From an uncultured Candidatus Competibacteraceae bacterium (GTDB taxonomy: Bacteria; Pseudomonadota; Gammaproteobacteria; Competibacterales; Competibacteraceae): DNA of 8,907 nt. The stretch covers positions 1-8,907 of the forward strand of contig CALMNY010000066.1 in NCBI GenBank assembly GCA_937872125.1, in the 5' to 3' direction. Made by a program: the position numbers and the translations under genes. Of the stretch, positions 1 through 6,644 are shown piece after piece. Numbering within the stretch: position 1 is the stretch's first letter; every line of letters starts with the position of its first letter. A model generated the notes under the pieces. The model was given only the letters and a program-made list of their open reading frames with translations. It was not told the DNA's origin and searched no databases.

Positions 1-144
1 CTGTTGGAAGAAACCGGCGTCGCCATCACGCCGGGCATTGATTTCGGCCACCACCGGCCGCAGCGGCACGTCCGCTTTGCCTACACCAACGCGATTCCAC
101 AACTGGCTGAGGGGGTGGAGCGGCTGCGAGCCGCGCTTGCATGA
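1..144 (+). CDS. Class I/II pyridoxal-phosphate aminotransferase, C-terminal fragment
   Basis: Frame 1 is open from the first base to a TGA at 142-144 and gives the last 47 residues of a protein whose start lies outside the window. The fragment has the usual end of fold-type I aminotransferases: a Gly-Val-Ala-Ile-Thr-Pro-Gly stretch, then Asp-Phe-Gly, then an Arg-Phe-Ala-Tyr segment, where the Arg sits where these enzymes bind the substrate carboxylate, and a closing helix of the form EGVERLRAAL. The family moves amino groups between amino acids and 2-oxo acids using PLP in the cytoplasm. The substrate cannot be told from this piece, because the catalytic Lys and cofactor pocket are missing. 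It converges on the aldo/keto reductase with a 35-bp gap and is unlikely to share a transcript with anything else here. Confidence 0.8.
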   Translation: MLEETGVAITPGIDFGHHRPQRHVRFAYTNAIPQLAEGVERLRAALA

Positions 145-179
145 GCGGGATTGAGTCGCTCCTCCGTCTGAGTCGGTAG

Positions 180-968
180 TTACTGGCCCAACACGGTTTC
201 CACCGTCGCCGCATTTGCTCGCAGGCGGTCTGGATTCAGTGTCCCGACCACCACGCTGCTTACTCCCGATTCGGCGTAGATCAATTCCAGTGAAGCCCGC
301 ACCGGATCGCTGGTTGTCGCCTGATCGAGATGGCCGCTGAGCAGGCCTTTCTTGATCAACACGCCTTTGCCAGCGGCGCAGGCGGCGCGAATCACCGGTA
401 ATTCTTCCCGCTGAGCCAGGTTGTAAGTCACCATCACCAGATCGCCACAGTCCACCGCCCGCAGCCCGCCGGCGACGGTTTTGCTGGACATGCCGACCGC
501 TCGCACCAAACCGGCCTGCTTGAGGTCCAGCAACGTCGGCAACACGGCTTCCCGCTCCAGAATCGCCAGATCGTCGCCGCTGGAATGGATCAGCACCGCG
601 TCCAGCGCCGCGACGCCCAACCGCCGCAAGCTGCGCTCCACGCTGGCGCGGGTGGCGGCGGCGGAAAAATCGAAATGGGATTGGCCCGCGTGAAATTCCT
701 CGCCGACCTTGGTCACGATCACCCAGTCCCGCCGGCATTGTCTTAACAGCCGACCCAGCCGTTCCTCGCTTTCGCCGTAGGCGGGCGCGGTATCCAGCAG
801 GTTAATCCCCAGGTCCCAGGCCAGTTCGAGCAGCGCCAGCGCCTCCCGATCTGAGGGCAGGTTGAACGCCTGTGGATACTTGACGCCCTGATTCCGACCG
901 AATTTTACCGTGCCCAGCCCCAGCGGACTGACCTGCAACCCGGTTGCGCCCAGCGGTCTCAGCTCCAT
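180..968 (-). CDS. Aldo/keto reductase
   Basis: This 262-residue protein is an NAD(P)H-dependent aldo/keto reductase with a TIM-barrel fold, a cytosolic family that reduces aldehydes and ketones to alcohols or runs the reverse. The catalytic tetrad is intact: Asp59 (in LLDTAPAYG), Tyr64, Lys87 (in VIVTKVGEEF) and His128 (in AVLIHSS). The late GVSSVVVGTLNPDRL segment matches the usual cofactor-binding end of the barrel. At 262 residues it is shorter than the common 300-350, probably from trimmed loops, and I see no frameshift. The start at 966-968 has a good GGGAGG ribosome site and overlaps the end of the FAD oxidoreductase gene by 10 bp, so it is the third gene of the hldE transcript. The substrate is unknown. 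The family call is firm and the role is open. Confidence 0.93.
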   Translation of the reverse strand: MELRPLGATGLQVSPLGLGTVKFGRNQGVKYPQAFNLPSDREALALLELAWDLGINLLDTAPAYGESEERLGRLLRQCRRDWVIVTKVGEEFHAGQSHFDFSAAATRASVERSLRRLGVAALDAVLIHSSGDDLAILEREAVLPTLLDLKQAGLVRAVGMSSKTVAGGLRAVDCGDLVMVTYNLAQREELPVIRAACAAGKGVLIKKGLLSGHLDQATTSDPVRASLELIYAESGVSSVVVGTLNPDRLRANAATVETVLGQ

Positions 969-2155
969 GCCAGATCCTCCCGGTCCCAGGGCGAAACAGC
1001 GATTGCCGGGCGCGGCCAGTTTGCCAGCGGTTGCAAATTTGCCGAATGGGGCCGCACGCCCAGTGTGCGCAGTATTTCTTCGATGCGTTCGGCCAGCAGC
1101 GGCGCCAGCGCCAGTTTAGTCGGCCAGGCGGCCAACACCCGCCCGGCGTGGATAATGCTTGGCTCAGCGGGCCGGGCGCCCTGCGGTTGACGTGCTTCAG
1201 CGCGCTGGACAGTGAAGGTAGCAAACGCCACCTGCGACCAGTCCACCCACGGCAGCAGCGCCGCCAGTTCCCGCCGCGCCGCCCGGATTTGCTCATGGCG
1301 ATCCCGCTGGACTCCTTCCTCAGCCAGGCCGCCGCCGAGATACCAGACCAGTCGCCCGCCGGCGTCGTAGTGGCTGGTCACGGTCAGGCGCGGCACGTCG
1401 CTGACGCCCAGACAATGGGCGTAGAGCGGGCCGGGCAGGGCCGGGCCGCGCGCCATGACCATGTGCAGGGGCCGCAATTGCAGCGTCGCCCACGGCAGCG
1501 CGGCGTTGCCCGCGCCGGCGGTAAACACGGCGCAAGTCGGCTGGATCGTCCAGATCGGCTGGTCGGCGTAGCGCAGGGTGAGACTGTTATCCGCGTTCAG
1601 CGTGACCGGCCCCTCGTTGCAGACGATGGCTTCGCGGTGCGATTCAGCGAACGCCGCCAGCACCGAGGCGACCTCTACGATGGGTTCATCCAGCCGGTAC
1701 ACCGTGCCCCGGAAGTCGGGATGGTGCAGCACAGCCGGATAATCGTCCGCGTCCGCTCCGGCGACTTTCTCCATGCGGCTGCGCATCAGTTTGCTGGCGA
1801 AAAAGGCGGCCAGTTGGGAGGTCGGCGCGCGGGTTGCCCATAGATATTGATGATCGGCCAGCAATCGCGCTGCGCGCAGGTCCGGGTCGCCTTCGCCGCC
1901 CAGGCAGCGCCGCCATAATTCCGGCATTCCGGCGATGGCTGTGGCGGATGCGCTGAGCTGGCCGCTCAGACTGTATTTGGCCCCGCCGTGAATGATGCCC
2001 TGCGCGCAAATCGTTTGCCCGGCGCCCAGCCGCCCGTTTTCGATCAACAGCGCGCCGTAACCGTGCTGGCGCAGCCGGGCCAGTAGCCACAGGCCGGCGA
2101 TGCCGCCGCCAATGATGGCGACATCAACGTTCAGGGTCGGATTCAGCGGCTTCAT
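959..2155 (-). CDS. FAD-dependent oxidoreductase (DAO/glycerol-3-phosphate dehydrogenase-like fold)
   Basis: A 398-residue flavoprotein of the D-amino-acid oxidase superfamily. An N-terminal Rossmann dinucleotide-binding motif ([12 protein letters not shown], residues 12-23) is followed by an acidic residue ending the second strand (Glu39 in LLIEN), which normally binds the FAD ribose. A second glycine-rich segment, [10 protein letters not shown] (211-220), fits the later FAD-contact strand of this fold. There is no signal peptide or membrane segment, so it should be cytosolic or peripheral. Members oxidise amines, amino acids or polyol phosphates; the substrate here cannot be read from sequence. 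Its ATG overlaps the hldE stop as ATGA with no strong Shine-Dalgarno site of its own, which suggests translation by re-initiation after hldE. A long plus-strand reading frame through this region is a codon-bias shadow. Family is confident, function unknown. Confidence 0.9.
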   Translation of the reverse strand: MKPLNPTLNVDVAIIGGGIAGLWLLARLRQHGYGALLIENGRLGAGQTICAQGIIHGGAKYSLSGQLSASATAIAGMPELWRRCLGGEGDPDLRAARLLADHQYLWATRAPTSQLAAFFASKLMRSRMEKVAGADADDYPAVLHHPDFRGTVYRLDEPIVEVASVLAAFAESHREAIVCNEGPVTLNADNSLTLRYADQPIWTIQPTCAVFTAGAGNAALPWATLQLRPLHMVMARGPALPGPLYAHCLGVSDVPRLTVTSHYDAGGRLVWYLGGGLAEEGVQRDRHEQIRAARRELAALLPWVDWSQVAFATFTVQRAEARQPQGARPAEPSIIHAGRVLAAWPTKLALAPLLAERIEEILRTLGVRPHSANLQPLANWPRPAIAVSPWDREDLAWS

Positions 2156-3579
2156 GGCCGATGCAGGATGCGGGCGATGGTGCTGGTGGTTGAACAGCCT
2201 TCGATGTAATCCATGACCACCACCTGACCGCCAGCGTCCCAGACGCAGCGATTGCCGGGAATGTGGGCCGGATCGTTGTCGCCGCCCTTAACCAGATAGT
2301 CGGGTTTGACGGCGCAGATCAATCGCTCCGGGGTGTCTTCGGCGAACGAAACGACCCAGTCCACCGCTGCCAGTCCGGCCAGCACCCGCATCCGCTGCGC
2401 CAGCGGATTGACCGGCCGGTCAGCGCCCTTGAGCCGGCGCACCGTGGCGTCGGCGTTGACCGCCACGATCAGCCGGTTGCCGAGCCGTTTGGCCTGTTCC
2501 AGATAGGTCACGTGCCCAGCGTGCAAAATATCGAAACAGCCATTGGTCATGACGATGGTTTCGCCGTGGGCCTTGGCGTCGGCTACTGTTCGCACCAGTT
2601 GCGCTTCATCCAGCACGCCGCGCGGCGGCTCCTCATGTTCATACAGCGCCCGGCGCAGTTCCGATGCGGTGACGCTGGCCGCGCCCAGCTTGCCGACCAC
2701 GATGCCCGCCGCCAGATTGGCCAGGAAGGTCGCCGCCGGTAACTCCAGTCCGGCGGCCAGGCTGGCGGCCAGCGTGGCGATGACGGTGTCGCCGGCGCCG
2801 GTTACGTCGTAGACCTCGCGGGCGCGGGCTGCCAGATGCAGCGGTTCAGCGCCGGCGCGCAGCAGGGTCATGCCCTGTTCGCCCCGGGTGATCAGCAGCG
2901 CGTCCAGCGCCAGATGTTCACGCAAGGCCAGACCTTTGGCGGTCAGCTCCAGCTCAGTGCGGCAGGGGCCAACTACGGTTTCAAACTCGGCCAGGTTGGG
3001 CGTCAGCAGAGTGGCGCCTTGGTAACGGCTAAAATCGCGGCCCTTCGGGTCCACCAGCACCGGTTTGCCGGCGGCGCGGGCCGCGCCGATCAGATCCTCG
3101 ATGCCCCGCAGCGCGCCTTTCTGGTAATCCGACAGCACCACCACATCGCTGTCCGGCAGATGGGCGACGAAGCGTTCCTGTAATGCCGCCGGCTCGAAGC
3201 CGGGGAAGCCGTCCTCGAAATCCAGCCGCAACAGTTGCTGGTTGCGGCTCAGCACCCGCAGCTTGGTAATCGTCGCCTGACCAGGCTGACGAATCAGTTC
3301 GCAGGCCACGCCCAGCCGATGTAGCTTGTTCTCCAGCAGCGTCGCCGCCTCGTCAGCGCCCGCCACGCCCAGCACCCGAACCTGGCCGCCGAGCGTGGCG
3401 ATGTTGACCGCCACGTTGGCCGCGCCGCCGGGCCGTTCCTCGACTTCTTCGACCTTGACCACGGGCACCGGCGCTTCCGGTGAGATGCGCGCAGTGGGAC
3501 CATACCAGTAGCGATCCAGCATCACATCGCCGGCAATGAGCACCCGGGCTGGTTCAAAATGGGGAATGTGCAGTTTCAT
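2152..3579 (-). CDS. hldE: Bifunctional D-glycero-beta-D-manno-heptose-7-phosphate kinase / heptose-1-phosphate adenylyltransferase
   Basis: HldE catalyses two cytosolic steps to ADP-L-glycero-D-manno-heptose, the donor for the LPS inner core: phosphorylation of heptose 7-phosphate at C1, then adenylylation of the heptose 1-phosphate. The 475 residues match the usual length near 477. Residues 1 to about 320 form a PfkB/ribokinase-type kinase, with the N-terminal glycine-rich stretch [12 protein letters not shown] (48-59), PNLAEFE (194-200) and the anion-hole/catalytic motif DVTGAGDT (258-265, base Asp264). Residues from about 340 form the nucleotidyltransferase, with [12 protein letters not shown] (345-356) carrying the HxGH signature, then VKGGDND (430-436) and GCSTTSTI (461-468). 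Both halves look intact. It is the first gene of a three-gene overlapping unit and diverges from msbA. No convincing Shine-Dalgarno site precedes the ATG at 3577-3579; that start is chosen because it fits the family N-terminus. Confidence 0.98.
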   Translation of the reverse strand: MKLHIPHFEPARVLIAGDVMLDRYWYGPTARISPEAPVPVVKVEEVEERPGGAANVAVNIATLGGQVRVLGVAGADEAATLLENKLHRLGVACELIRQPGQATITKLRVLSRNQQLLRLDFEDGFPGFEPAALQERFVAHLPDSDVVVLSDYQKGALRGIEDLIGAARAAGKPVLVDPKGRDFSRYQGATLLTPNLAEFETVVGPCRTELELTAKGLALREHLALDALLITRGEQGMTLLRAGAEPLHLAARAREVYDVTGAGDTVIATLAASLAAGLELPAATFLANLAAGIVVGKLGAASVTASELRRALYEHEEPPRGVLDEAQLVRTVADAKAHGETIVMTNGCFDILHAGHVTYLEQAKRLGNRLIVAVNADATVRRLKGADRPVNPLAQRMRVLAGLAAVDWVVSFAEDTPERLICAVKPDYLVKGGDNDPAHIPGNRCVWDAGGQVVVMDYIEGCSTTSTIARILHRP

Positions 3580-3701
3580 GGATTATTTTGGAGAATGTTT
3601 CACAATAGCGCCATGATAGCATGAAGGCTCAAGGCTCAAGGCTCAAGGCTCAAGGCTCAAGATGCCGGTTTCTCCACTGTTCGCTTTTTCCAGTCCGCAC
3701 G
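3580..3701. promoter_or_regulatory. Divergent hldE/msbA intergenic region
   Basis: These 122 bp must hold the start signals for both hldE (minus) and msbA (plus). The hldE-proximal part (about 3580-3620) is AT-richer than the flanking genes; the rest is a heptamer repeat and a pyrimidine-rich stretch before msbA. On the minus strand a TATCAT hexamer near 3614-3619 resembles a -10 box, and the repeat units supply TTGAGC hexamers upstream of it, but the spacing is not ideal. On the plus strand TTGGAG followed about 18 bp later by CATGAT is a poor sigma-70 match. The location as a promoter region follows from gene arrangement; the exact boxes are guesses. Confidence 0.45.
3624..3661. repeat. 7-bp tandem repeat (AAGGCTC), 5 full copies plus 3 bases
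   Basis: Five exact head-to-tail copies of AAGGCTC run from 3624 to 3658, followed by AAG. An ATG immediately before the array opens a frame that reads through the repeat, encoding the heptapeptide KAQGSRL again every 21 bp, and joins msbA in frame. The peptide has no counterpart in MsbA, so I treat the array as non-coding. Exact copies suggest recent slippage or amplification. Confidence 0.95.
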
Positions 3702-5435
3702 ATGAATAGCAAGGACCTTTATTTCCGGCTGCTGCGCCAGGTGCGGCCGTATACCCGCATCTTCGCGTTGTCGCTGCTCGGCACTATCGTGGCGGCGGCC
3801 ACCGAGCCGCTCATTCCAGCCCTGATCAAGCCGTTACTGGACGGTAGCTTCGTCGCCAAGGATCCACAGGCCATCCGCCTGATGCCGTTGCTGCTGGTGG
3901 GCGTGTTCATCCTCCGGGGCGTTGCGGGCTTCATCGGTTCGGTGGCGATGGAATGGATCGCTCATCGGGTGGTGATGGATTTGCGCAACGCCTTGTTCGC
4001 GCGATTGCTGACGCTGCCAACCGGCTATTTCGATGACCATTCCGCTGGCAGCCTGATGTCTCGTCTGACTTACGATGTGACTCAGGTCATGACCGCGACC
4101 ACCCAGGCGCTGGTGACGCTGGTCAAGGACGGTTTGGCAGTGATCGGCTTGCTGGGCTGGATGCTGTATCTCAACTGGAAGTTGTCGCTGCTGGCGTTTC
4201 TGATTGCGCCTGGCATCGCCGTGATGATGCGGCTGATCAGTCACCGGTTGCGACGCTTGAGTCGGGAATTGCAGGAGTTGATGGGCGATCTGACCCATGT
4301 GATTGATGAGGTCCTGCAAGGCCACAAGGTCATCCGGATTTTTGGCGGCCAGGATTACGAGCAGAAACGGTTCCACCGGGTCAACAACCGGGTCCGCCAG
4401 TTCAACCTGAAACTGGCTGTGATGTCCGAGGGCAGTGGGCCACTGGTGCAACTGCTGGCAATCGTCGCCCTGGGCGCGATGATCTACTTCGCCGCGCTGC
4501 AATCAGCCGCCGACCAGATCACCGTCGGCGGCTTTGTGTCGCTGTTCGGGGCGATGGCGATGCTGCTGTCGCCGATCAAGCGGCTCACCAAGGTCAACGA
4601 GCAACTGCAACGCGGGCTGGCGGCGGCGGAAACCATTTTCGCGCTGCTGGATGAACCGCCGGAACCCGATCAGGGGACGCGGACCCTGGGCCGCGCTCAG
4701 GGCCAGGTCCGCTTCGAGCAGGTGGGCTATCGCTACCGGGCTGAGGGCGCCGAGGTAATCCATCATTTCGATCTCGACGTTCAGCCCGGCGAGACCATTG
4801 CCCTGGTCGGCCCTTCGGGCAGTGGCAAAACGACGCTGATGGCGTTGCTGCCACGTTTTTACGAACTCGGATCCGGCGAAATTCGGCTGGACGGTATCCC
4901 AATCCGCGAACTGCGGCTGGCCGACCTGCGGGCCAATATCGCTTATGTCAGCCAGGACATCGTGCTGTTTAACGACACCGTGGCCGCCAACATCGCTTAT
5001 GGAGCCGGCTTCCGGGCCAGCGAGGCCGAATTGCTCCAGGCCGCCGAAAGCGCCCATGCCTTGGAGTTCATTCATGAGTTGCCGCAAGGCATGGATACCC
5101 TGATTGGCGAGAATGGGGCGCGGCTGTCGGGCGGCCAGCGCCAGCGGCTGGCGATTGCCCGCGCCCTGCTCAAGAATGCGCCGATCCTGATTCTGGATGA
5201 GGCAACCTCGGCGCTGGACACCCAGTCAGAACGCAAGGTCCAGCAAGCCCTGGATGCCTTGCGCCAGGGCCGAACCGCTTTCGTGATCGCTCATCGCTTG
5301 TCCACGATTGAGAACGCGGATCGGATCGTGGTGCTGGAACGGGGCTGCCTGGTGGAGATCGGTACGCATAGCGAACTGTTGGCCCGGAACGGTCGGTACG
5401 CCAGCTTGTATCGGATGCAGAGTGATAGCAATTAA
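3702..5435 (+). CDS. msbA: Lipid A export ATP-binding/permease protein MsbA
   Basis: MsbA is a homodimeric inner-membrane ABC exporter that flips core-lipid A from the cytosolic to the periplasmic leaflet before Lpt transport. From the ATG at 3702 it has 577 residues, close to the E. coli protein (about 582). The N-terminal half (to about 310) is a six-helix transmembrane domain with family segments such as KPLLDGSF, FDDHSAGSLMSRLTYD and QGHKVIRIFGGQ. The C-terminal ATPase domain has Walker A GPSGSGKT (370-377), Q-loop Gln418 in YVSQD, signature LSGGQRQR (475-482), Walker B ILILDEA (495-501) and H-loop His531 in IAHRLS. An upstream in-frame ATG at 3621 would add 27 residues made mostly of the heptamer repeat; I chose 3702 because MNSKDLYFRLL aligns with known starts, although neither site has a good ribosome-binding sequence. 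It lies divergent from hldE, another LPS gene. Confidence 0.96.
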   Translation: MNSKDLYFRLLRQVRPYTRIFALSLLGTIVAAATEPLIPALIKPLLDGSFVAKDPQAIRLMPLLLVGVFILRGVAGFIGSVAMEWIAHRVVMDLRNALFARLLTLPTGYFDDHSAGSLMSRLTYDVTQVMTATTQALVTLVKDGLAVIGLLGWMLYLNWKLSLLAFLIAPGIAVMMRLISHRLRRLSRELQELMGDLTHVIDEVLQGHKVIRIFGGQDYEQKRFHRVNNRVRQFNLKLAVMSEGSGPLVQLLAIVALGAMIYFAALQSAADQITVGGFVSLFGAMAMLLSPIKRLTKVNEQLQRGLAAAETIFALLDEPPEPDQGTRTLGRAQGQVRFEQVGYRYRAEGAEVIHHFDLDVQPGETIALVGPSGSGKTTLMALLPRFYELGSGEIRLDGIPIRELRLADLRANIAYVSQDIVLFNDTVAANIAYGAGFRASEAELLQAAESAHALEFIHELPQGMDTLIGENGARLSGGQRQRLAIARALLKNAPILILDEATSALDTQSERKVQQALDALRQGRTAFVIAHRLSTIENADRIVVLERGCLVEIGTHSELLARNGRYASLYRMQSDSN

Positions 5436-5452
5436 GCAACAAAGTTGCTTTT
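5434..5452 (+). terminator. Weak hairpin terminator after msbA
   Basis: A perfect 7-bp stem AAGCAAC/GTTGCTT with an AAA loop begins inside the msbA stop codon and runs into four T residues. The stem is short and only three of its pairs are G-C, so termination may be partial. The position straight after msbA and before an AT-rich gap supports the call. Confidence 0.5.
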
Positions 5453-5504
5453 AAAATAAAATTAGTTTCAAATACACAACATTGAAAACAGCTTAGGTTG
5501 ATAA
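5453..5504 (+). promoter_or_regulatory. AT-rich likely promoter region of the RMF-like gene
   Basis: This 52-bp gap is far more AT-rich than anything around it. It holds a TAAAAT hexamer (5457-5462, one mismatch from TATAAT), with a second copy starting at 5452, and a TTGAAA hexamer (5483-5488, one mismatch from TTGACA). I could not find a well-spaced -35/-10 pair, so no transcription start is proposed. A TTAGGTTG stretch just before the ATG gives a modest ribosome site. Confidence 0.35.
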
Positions 5505-5735
5505 ATGCAGGTCATGTACGATAACGCTGAGTATTCCAAGAAACTGGCGCCGCTGCTACGCCAGGCTTTCCGGCAGGGGGTCGAAGCGGCCAGCCGGGGC
5601 GAGGACTGTAATCCCTACGTCCCGGACAGCCACCTTTACCATGCCTGGATCGCCGGTTGGGCGGCGTTAGCCCGTGGCTGGGAGGCGGATGACTTGCGTC
5701 CACCCCCGGATCGTGGGTTTGTCAGTCGTTTGTAA
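5505..5735 (+). CDS. Ribosome modulation factor (RMF/CrpP)-like small protein
   Basis: A 76-residue basic-to-neutral protein whose middle (residues 18-58) follows the RMF pattern: an N-terminal helix with spaced glycines (FRQGVEAASRGED, Gly25 and Gly32), a Cys-Asn-Pro-Tyr turn (35-38) in place of the E. coli Cys-Pro-Tyr, and a Trp-x-x-Gly-Trp element (Trp48, Gly51, Trp52) matching the W-x-G-G-W of RMF. RMF binds 30S subunits and dimerises ribosomes into 100S particles in stationary phase; CrpP-type relatives are small proteins of the same fold. The protein has about 20 more residues than the 55-residue E. coli RMF, as tails at both ends. An alternative ATG at 5514 would shorten it by three residues. 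It sits 33 bp before the zinc-ribbon gene, probably in one transcript. Similarity is by motif only, so true ribosome hibernation activity is inference. Confidence 0.72.
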   Translation: MQVMYDNAEYSKKLAPLLRQAFRQGVEAASRGEDCNPYVPDSHLYHAWIAGWAALARGWEADDLRPPPDRGFVSRL

Positions 5736-5768
5736 CGGCATCTTTCTGGTAACCGGGAGGGAACTGCG

Positions 5769-6314
5769 ATGACCGAACCGACCCATGACCGCGCCTGGGT
5801 AGAGGCCTATCACCGGATGATGGAGCGGGTGAAGCACCGGCTGGAAGCCCTGGAACAGGCCGAGCAGGAGGCATTGCCCCAGTTGCAGGCCAGCATCGAG
5901 CACGCGGCGGAAAAGGCGGTGGAACTGGGAGAACTGACCCGCGAGGAAGCGCGCCTGATCGGCAGCTATCTGAAACGCGATCTGGAGGATGCGGGCCAGT
6001 ATTTGAGCACCACGGGCCACGATCTGCGCGCCTGGTTGCGGTTTGATGTGGAACTGCTGGAAGACCGGCTGCTGGATTTTTTCCAGCGTGGCGTGGATCA
6101 GTCGCGGCTGGAGTCCTTGGCGTTCGGGGCTGCCGAGGCGGACGTGGAGCCGGTTCCGTATCGCTGTGGTGAGATTACCGGTCCGGGTGCTTTGCAATGC
6201 GCGGGTTGTGGTGAACTGGCGCTGTTCCATGCACCCGCCGCTATTGCGCCGTGCCCGGTCTGCGGCGGGCTGGTGTTCGTGCGTGTCAGCGAAGAGGCGG
6301 GGGCGGGCGACTAG
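5769..6314 (+). CDS. Zinc-ribbon-containing protein, YbeL family (DUF1451)
   Basis: A 181-residue soluble protein with two parts. Residues 8-115 are charged and helical, likely coiled coil, and include the GELTREEARLIGSYLKRDLED stretch (54-74) that parallels GELTRTEVDELTRAVRRDLEE in E. coli YbeL. Residues 131-171 form a rubredoxin-like zinc ribbon with two CxxC knuckles, Cys144/Cys147 and Cys162/Cys165; Cys133 lies just before the first knuckle. E. coli YbeL has the same order and about 160 residues; its function is not established. There is no signal peptide or membrane segment, so it is cytosolic. The start at 5769 has a clear GGGAGG site eight bases upstream. It follows the RMF-like gene by 33 bp and precedes the strong terminator at 6438, making it the second gene of a two-gene unit. 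Domain call is good; no reaction can be given. Confidence 0.88.
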   Translation: MTEPTHDRAWVEAYHRMMERVKHRLEALEQAEQEALPQLQASIEHAAEKAVELGELTREEARLIGSYLKRDLEDAGQYLSTTGHDLRAWLRFDVELLEDRLLDFFQRGVDQSRLESLAFGAAEADVEPVPYRCGEITGPGALQCAGCGELALFHAPAAIAPCPVCGGLVFVRVSEEAGAGD

Positions 6315-6437
6315 GTAAAAACCCTGATATGCCTATGAATCTTCCTGATTTACCTGTGGGCCGGATTGTCGTTAACTAAACGCCGCTTAAGCTGGTTTCC
6401 ACAGCGAAGCGTGTTTTAAGCTCAATATCCTGTATTT
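6315..6437 (+). other. Long 3' untranslated stretch before the terminator
   Basis: Between the zinc-ribbon stop codon and the terminator lie 123 nt with no credible gene. The stretch is less GC-rich than its flanks. It contains a GCTTAAGC palindrome (6385-6392) whose GCTTAA half can also pair with TTAAGC at 6416-6421, and a small inner hairpin GCTG/CAGC (6391-6394 with 6402-6405). This could be a structured tail or a 3'-end-derived small RNA; there is no family match I can name. Confidence 0.4.
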
Positions 6438-6469
6438 AACCGCCGGCCGGATTCGCTGGCGGTTTTTTT
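6438..6469 (+). terminator. Rho-independent terminator
   Basis: A 10-bp stem (6438-6447 with 6455-6464), GC-rich and with one G-T wobble, encloses a 7-nt loop and is followed by an unbroken run of seven T residues (6463-6469). This is a strong intrinsic terminator for plus-strand transcripts, so it closes the RMF-like/zinc-ribbon unit. The opposite strand lacks a comparable T run after the stem, so it is one-directional. Confidence 0.88.
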
Positions 6470-6541
6470 ATGGGCGAGTTTGGCGATGGCCAGTTGACCG
6501 TCGAGGTGGTCCAACAGGCCCAAACGTTCAACCAGGATTGT

Positions 6542-6568
6542 CCACGGAAGCCACGGAAGCCACGGAAG
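6542..6568. repeat. 9-bp tandem repeat (CCACGGAAG), 3 exact copies
   Basis: Three perfect copies at 6542-6550, 6551-6559 and 6560-6568. The unit length keeps any reading frame open, so it would encode Pro-Arg-Lys on the plus strand or Leu-Pro-Trp on the minus strand in short frames, which I regard as accidental. Similar CACGGAAG-type arrays occur between genes in various bacteria. Confidence 0.93.
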
Positions 6569-6607
6569 AAAATGCTTCATTACGCGCCGATTAACTTAAT
6601 GGCAGTG

Positions 6608-6631
6608 ACGCTGGAGCGTGGGAACGAGAAC
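6608..6631. repeat. Possible degenerate palindromic intergenic repeat
   Basis: The string ACGCT-GG-AGCGT followed by GGGAACGAGAAC looks like one and a half arms of the dispersed palindromes with GTTCCCACGC/GCGTGGGAAC arms found between genes in many proteobacteria. The left outer arm is missing here, so it would be a decayed or partial copy. A single copy in the window cannot prove that it is a repeat. Confidence 0.3.
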
Positions 6632-6644
6632 CCAGCAGAGGCGG

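Larger units (their letters stand above)
6470..6644. other. Gene-free convergent region with repeats
   Basis: This 175-bp stretch lies between the plus-strand terminator and the end of the minus-strand lipoprotein gene. It contains a three-copy 9-bp repeat and a hairpin-plus-GGGAACGAG element, listed separately. Two short reading frames cross it, a plus-strand one from 6470 and a minus-strand one of 52 codons (6580-6422), but neither has a recognisable domain or ribosome site. No clear terminator for the minus-strand operon is visible. Confidence 0.5.

Noticed and set aside
152..175. Direct repeat TGAGTCG twice between the aminotransferase and aldo/keto reductase genes
   Set aside because: Seven bases repeated once in a 35-bp convergent gap is within chance, and no hairpin or terminator forms from it.
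944..1843. Long plus-strand open frame (299 codons) opposite the FAD oxidoreductase gene
   Set aside because: It lies antisense to a gene with clear FAD-binding motifs, its product is rich in Arg, Gln and Gly without domains, and such frames are expected opposite GC-rich genes.
3624..3661. Heptamer array considered as a CRISPR or iteron origin
   Set aside because: Units are only 7 bp and contiguous, with no spacers, and no replication or cas genes are nearby.
3834..4502. Minus-strand 222-codon frame inside msbA
   Set aside because: Antisense shadow with Gln/His-rich low-complexity composition and no recognisable domain.
5667..6230. Minus-strand 187-codon frame opposite the zinc-ribbon gene
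   Set aside because: Antisense to a gene with paired CxxC knuckles and a good ribosome site; the product is Gln/Arg-rich with no domain.
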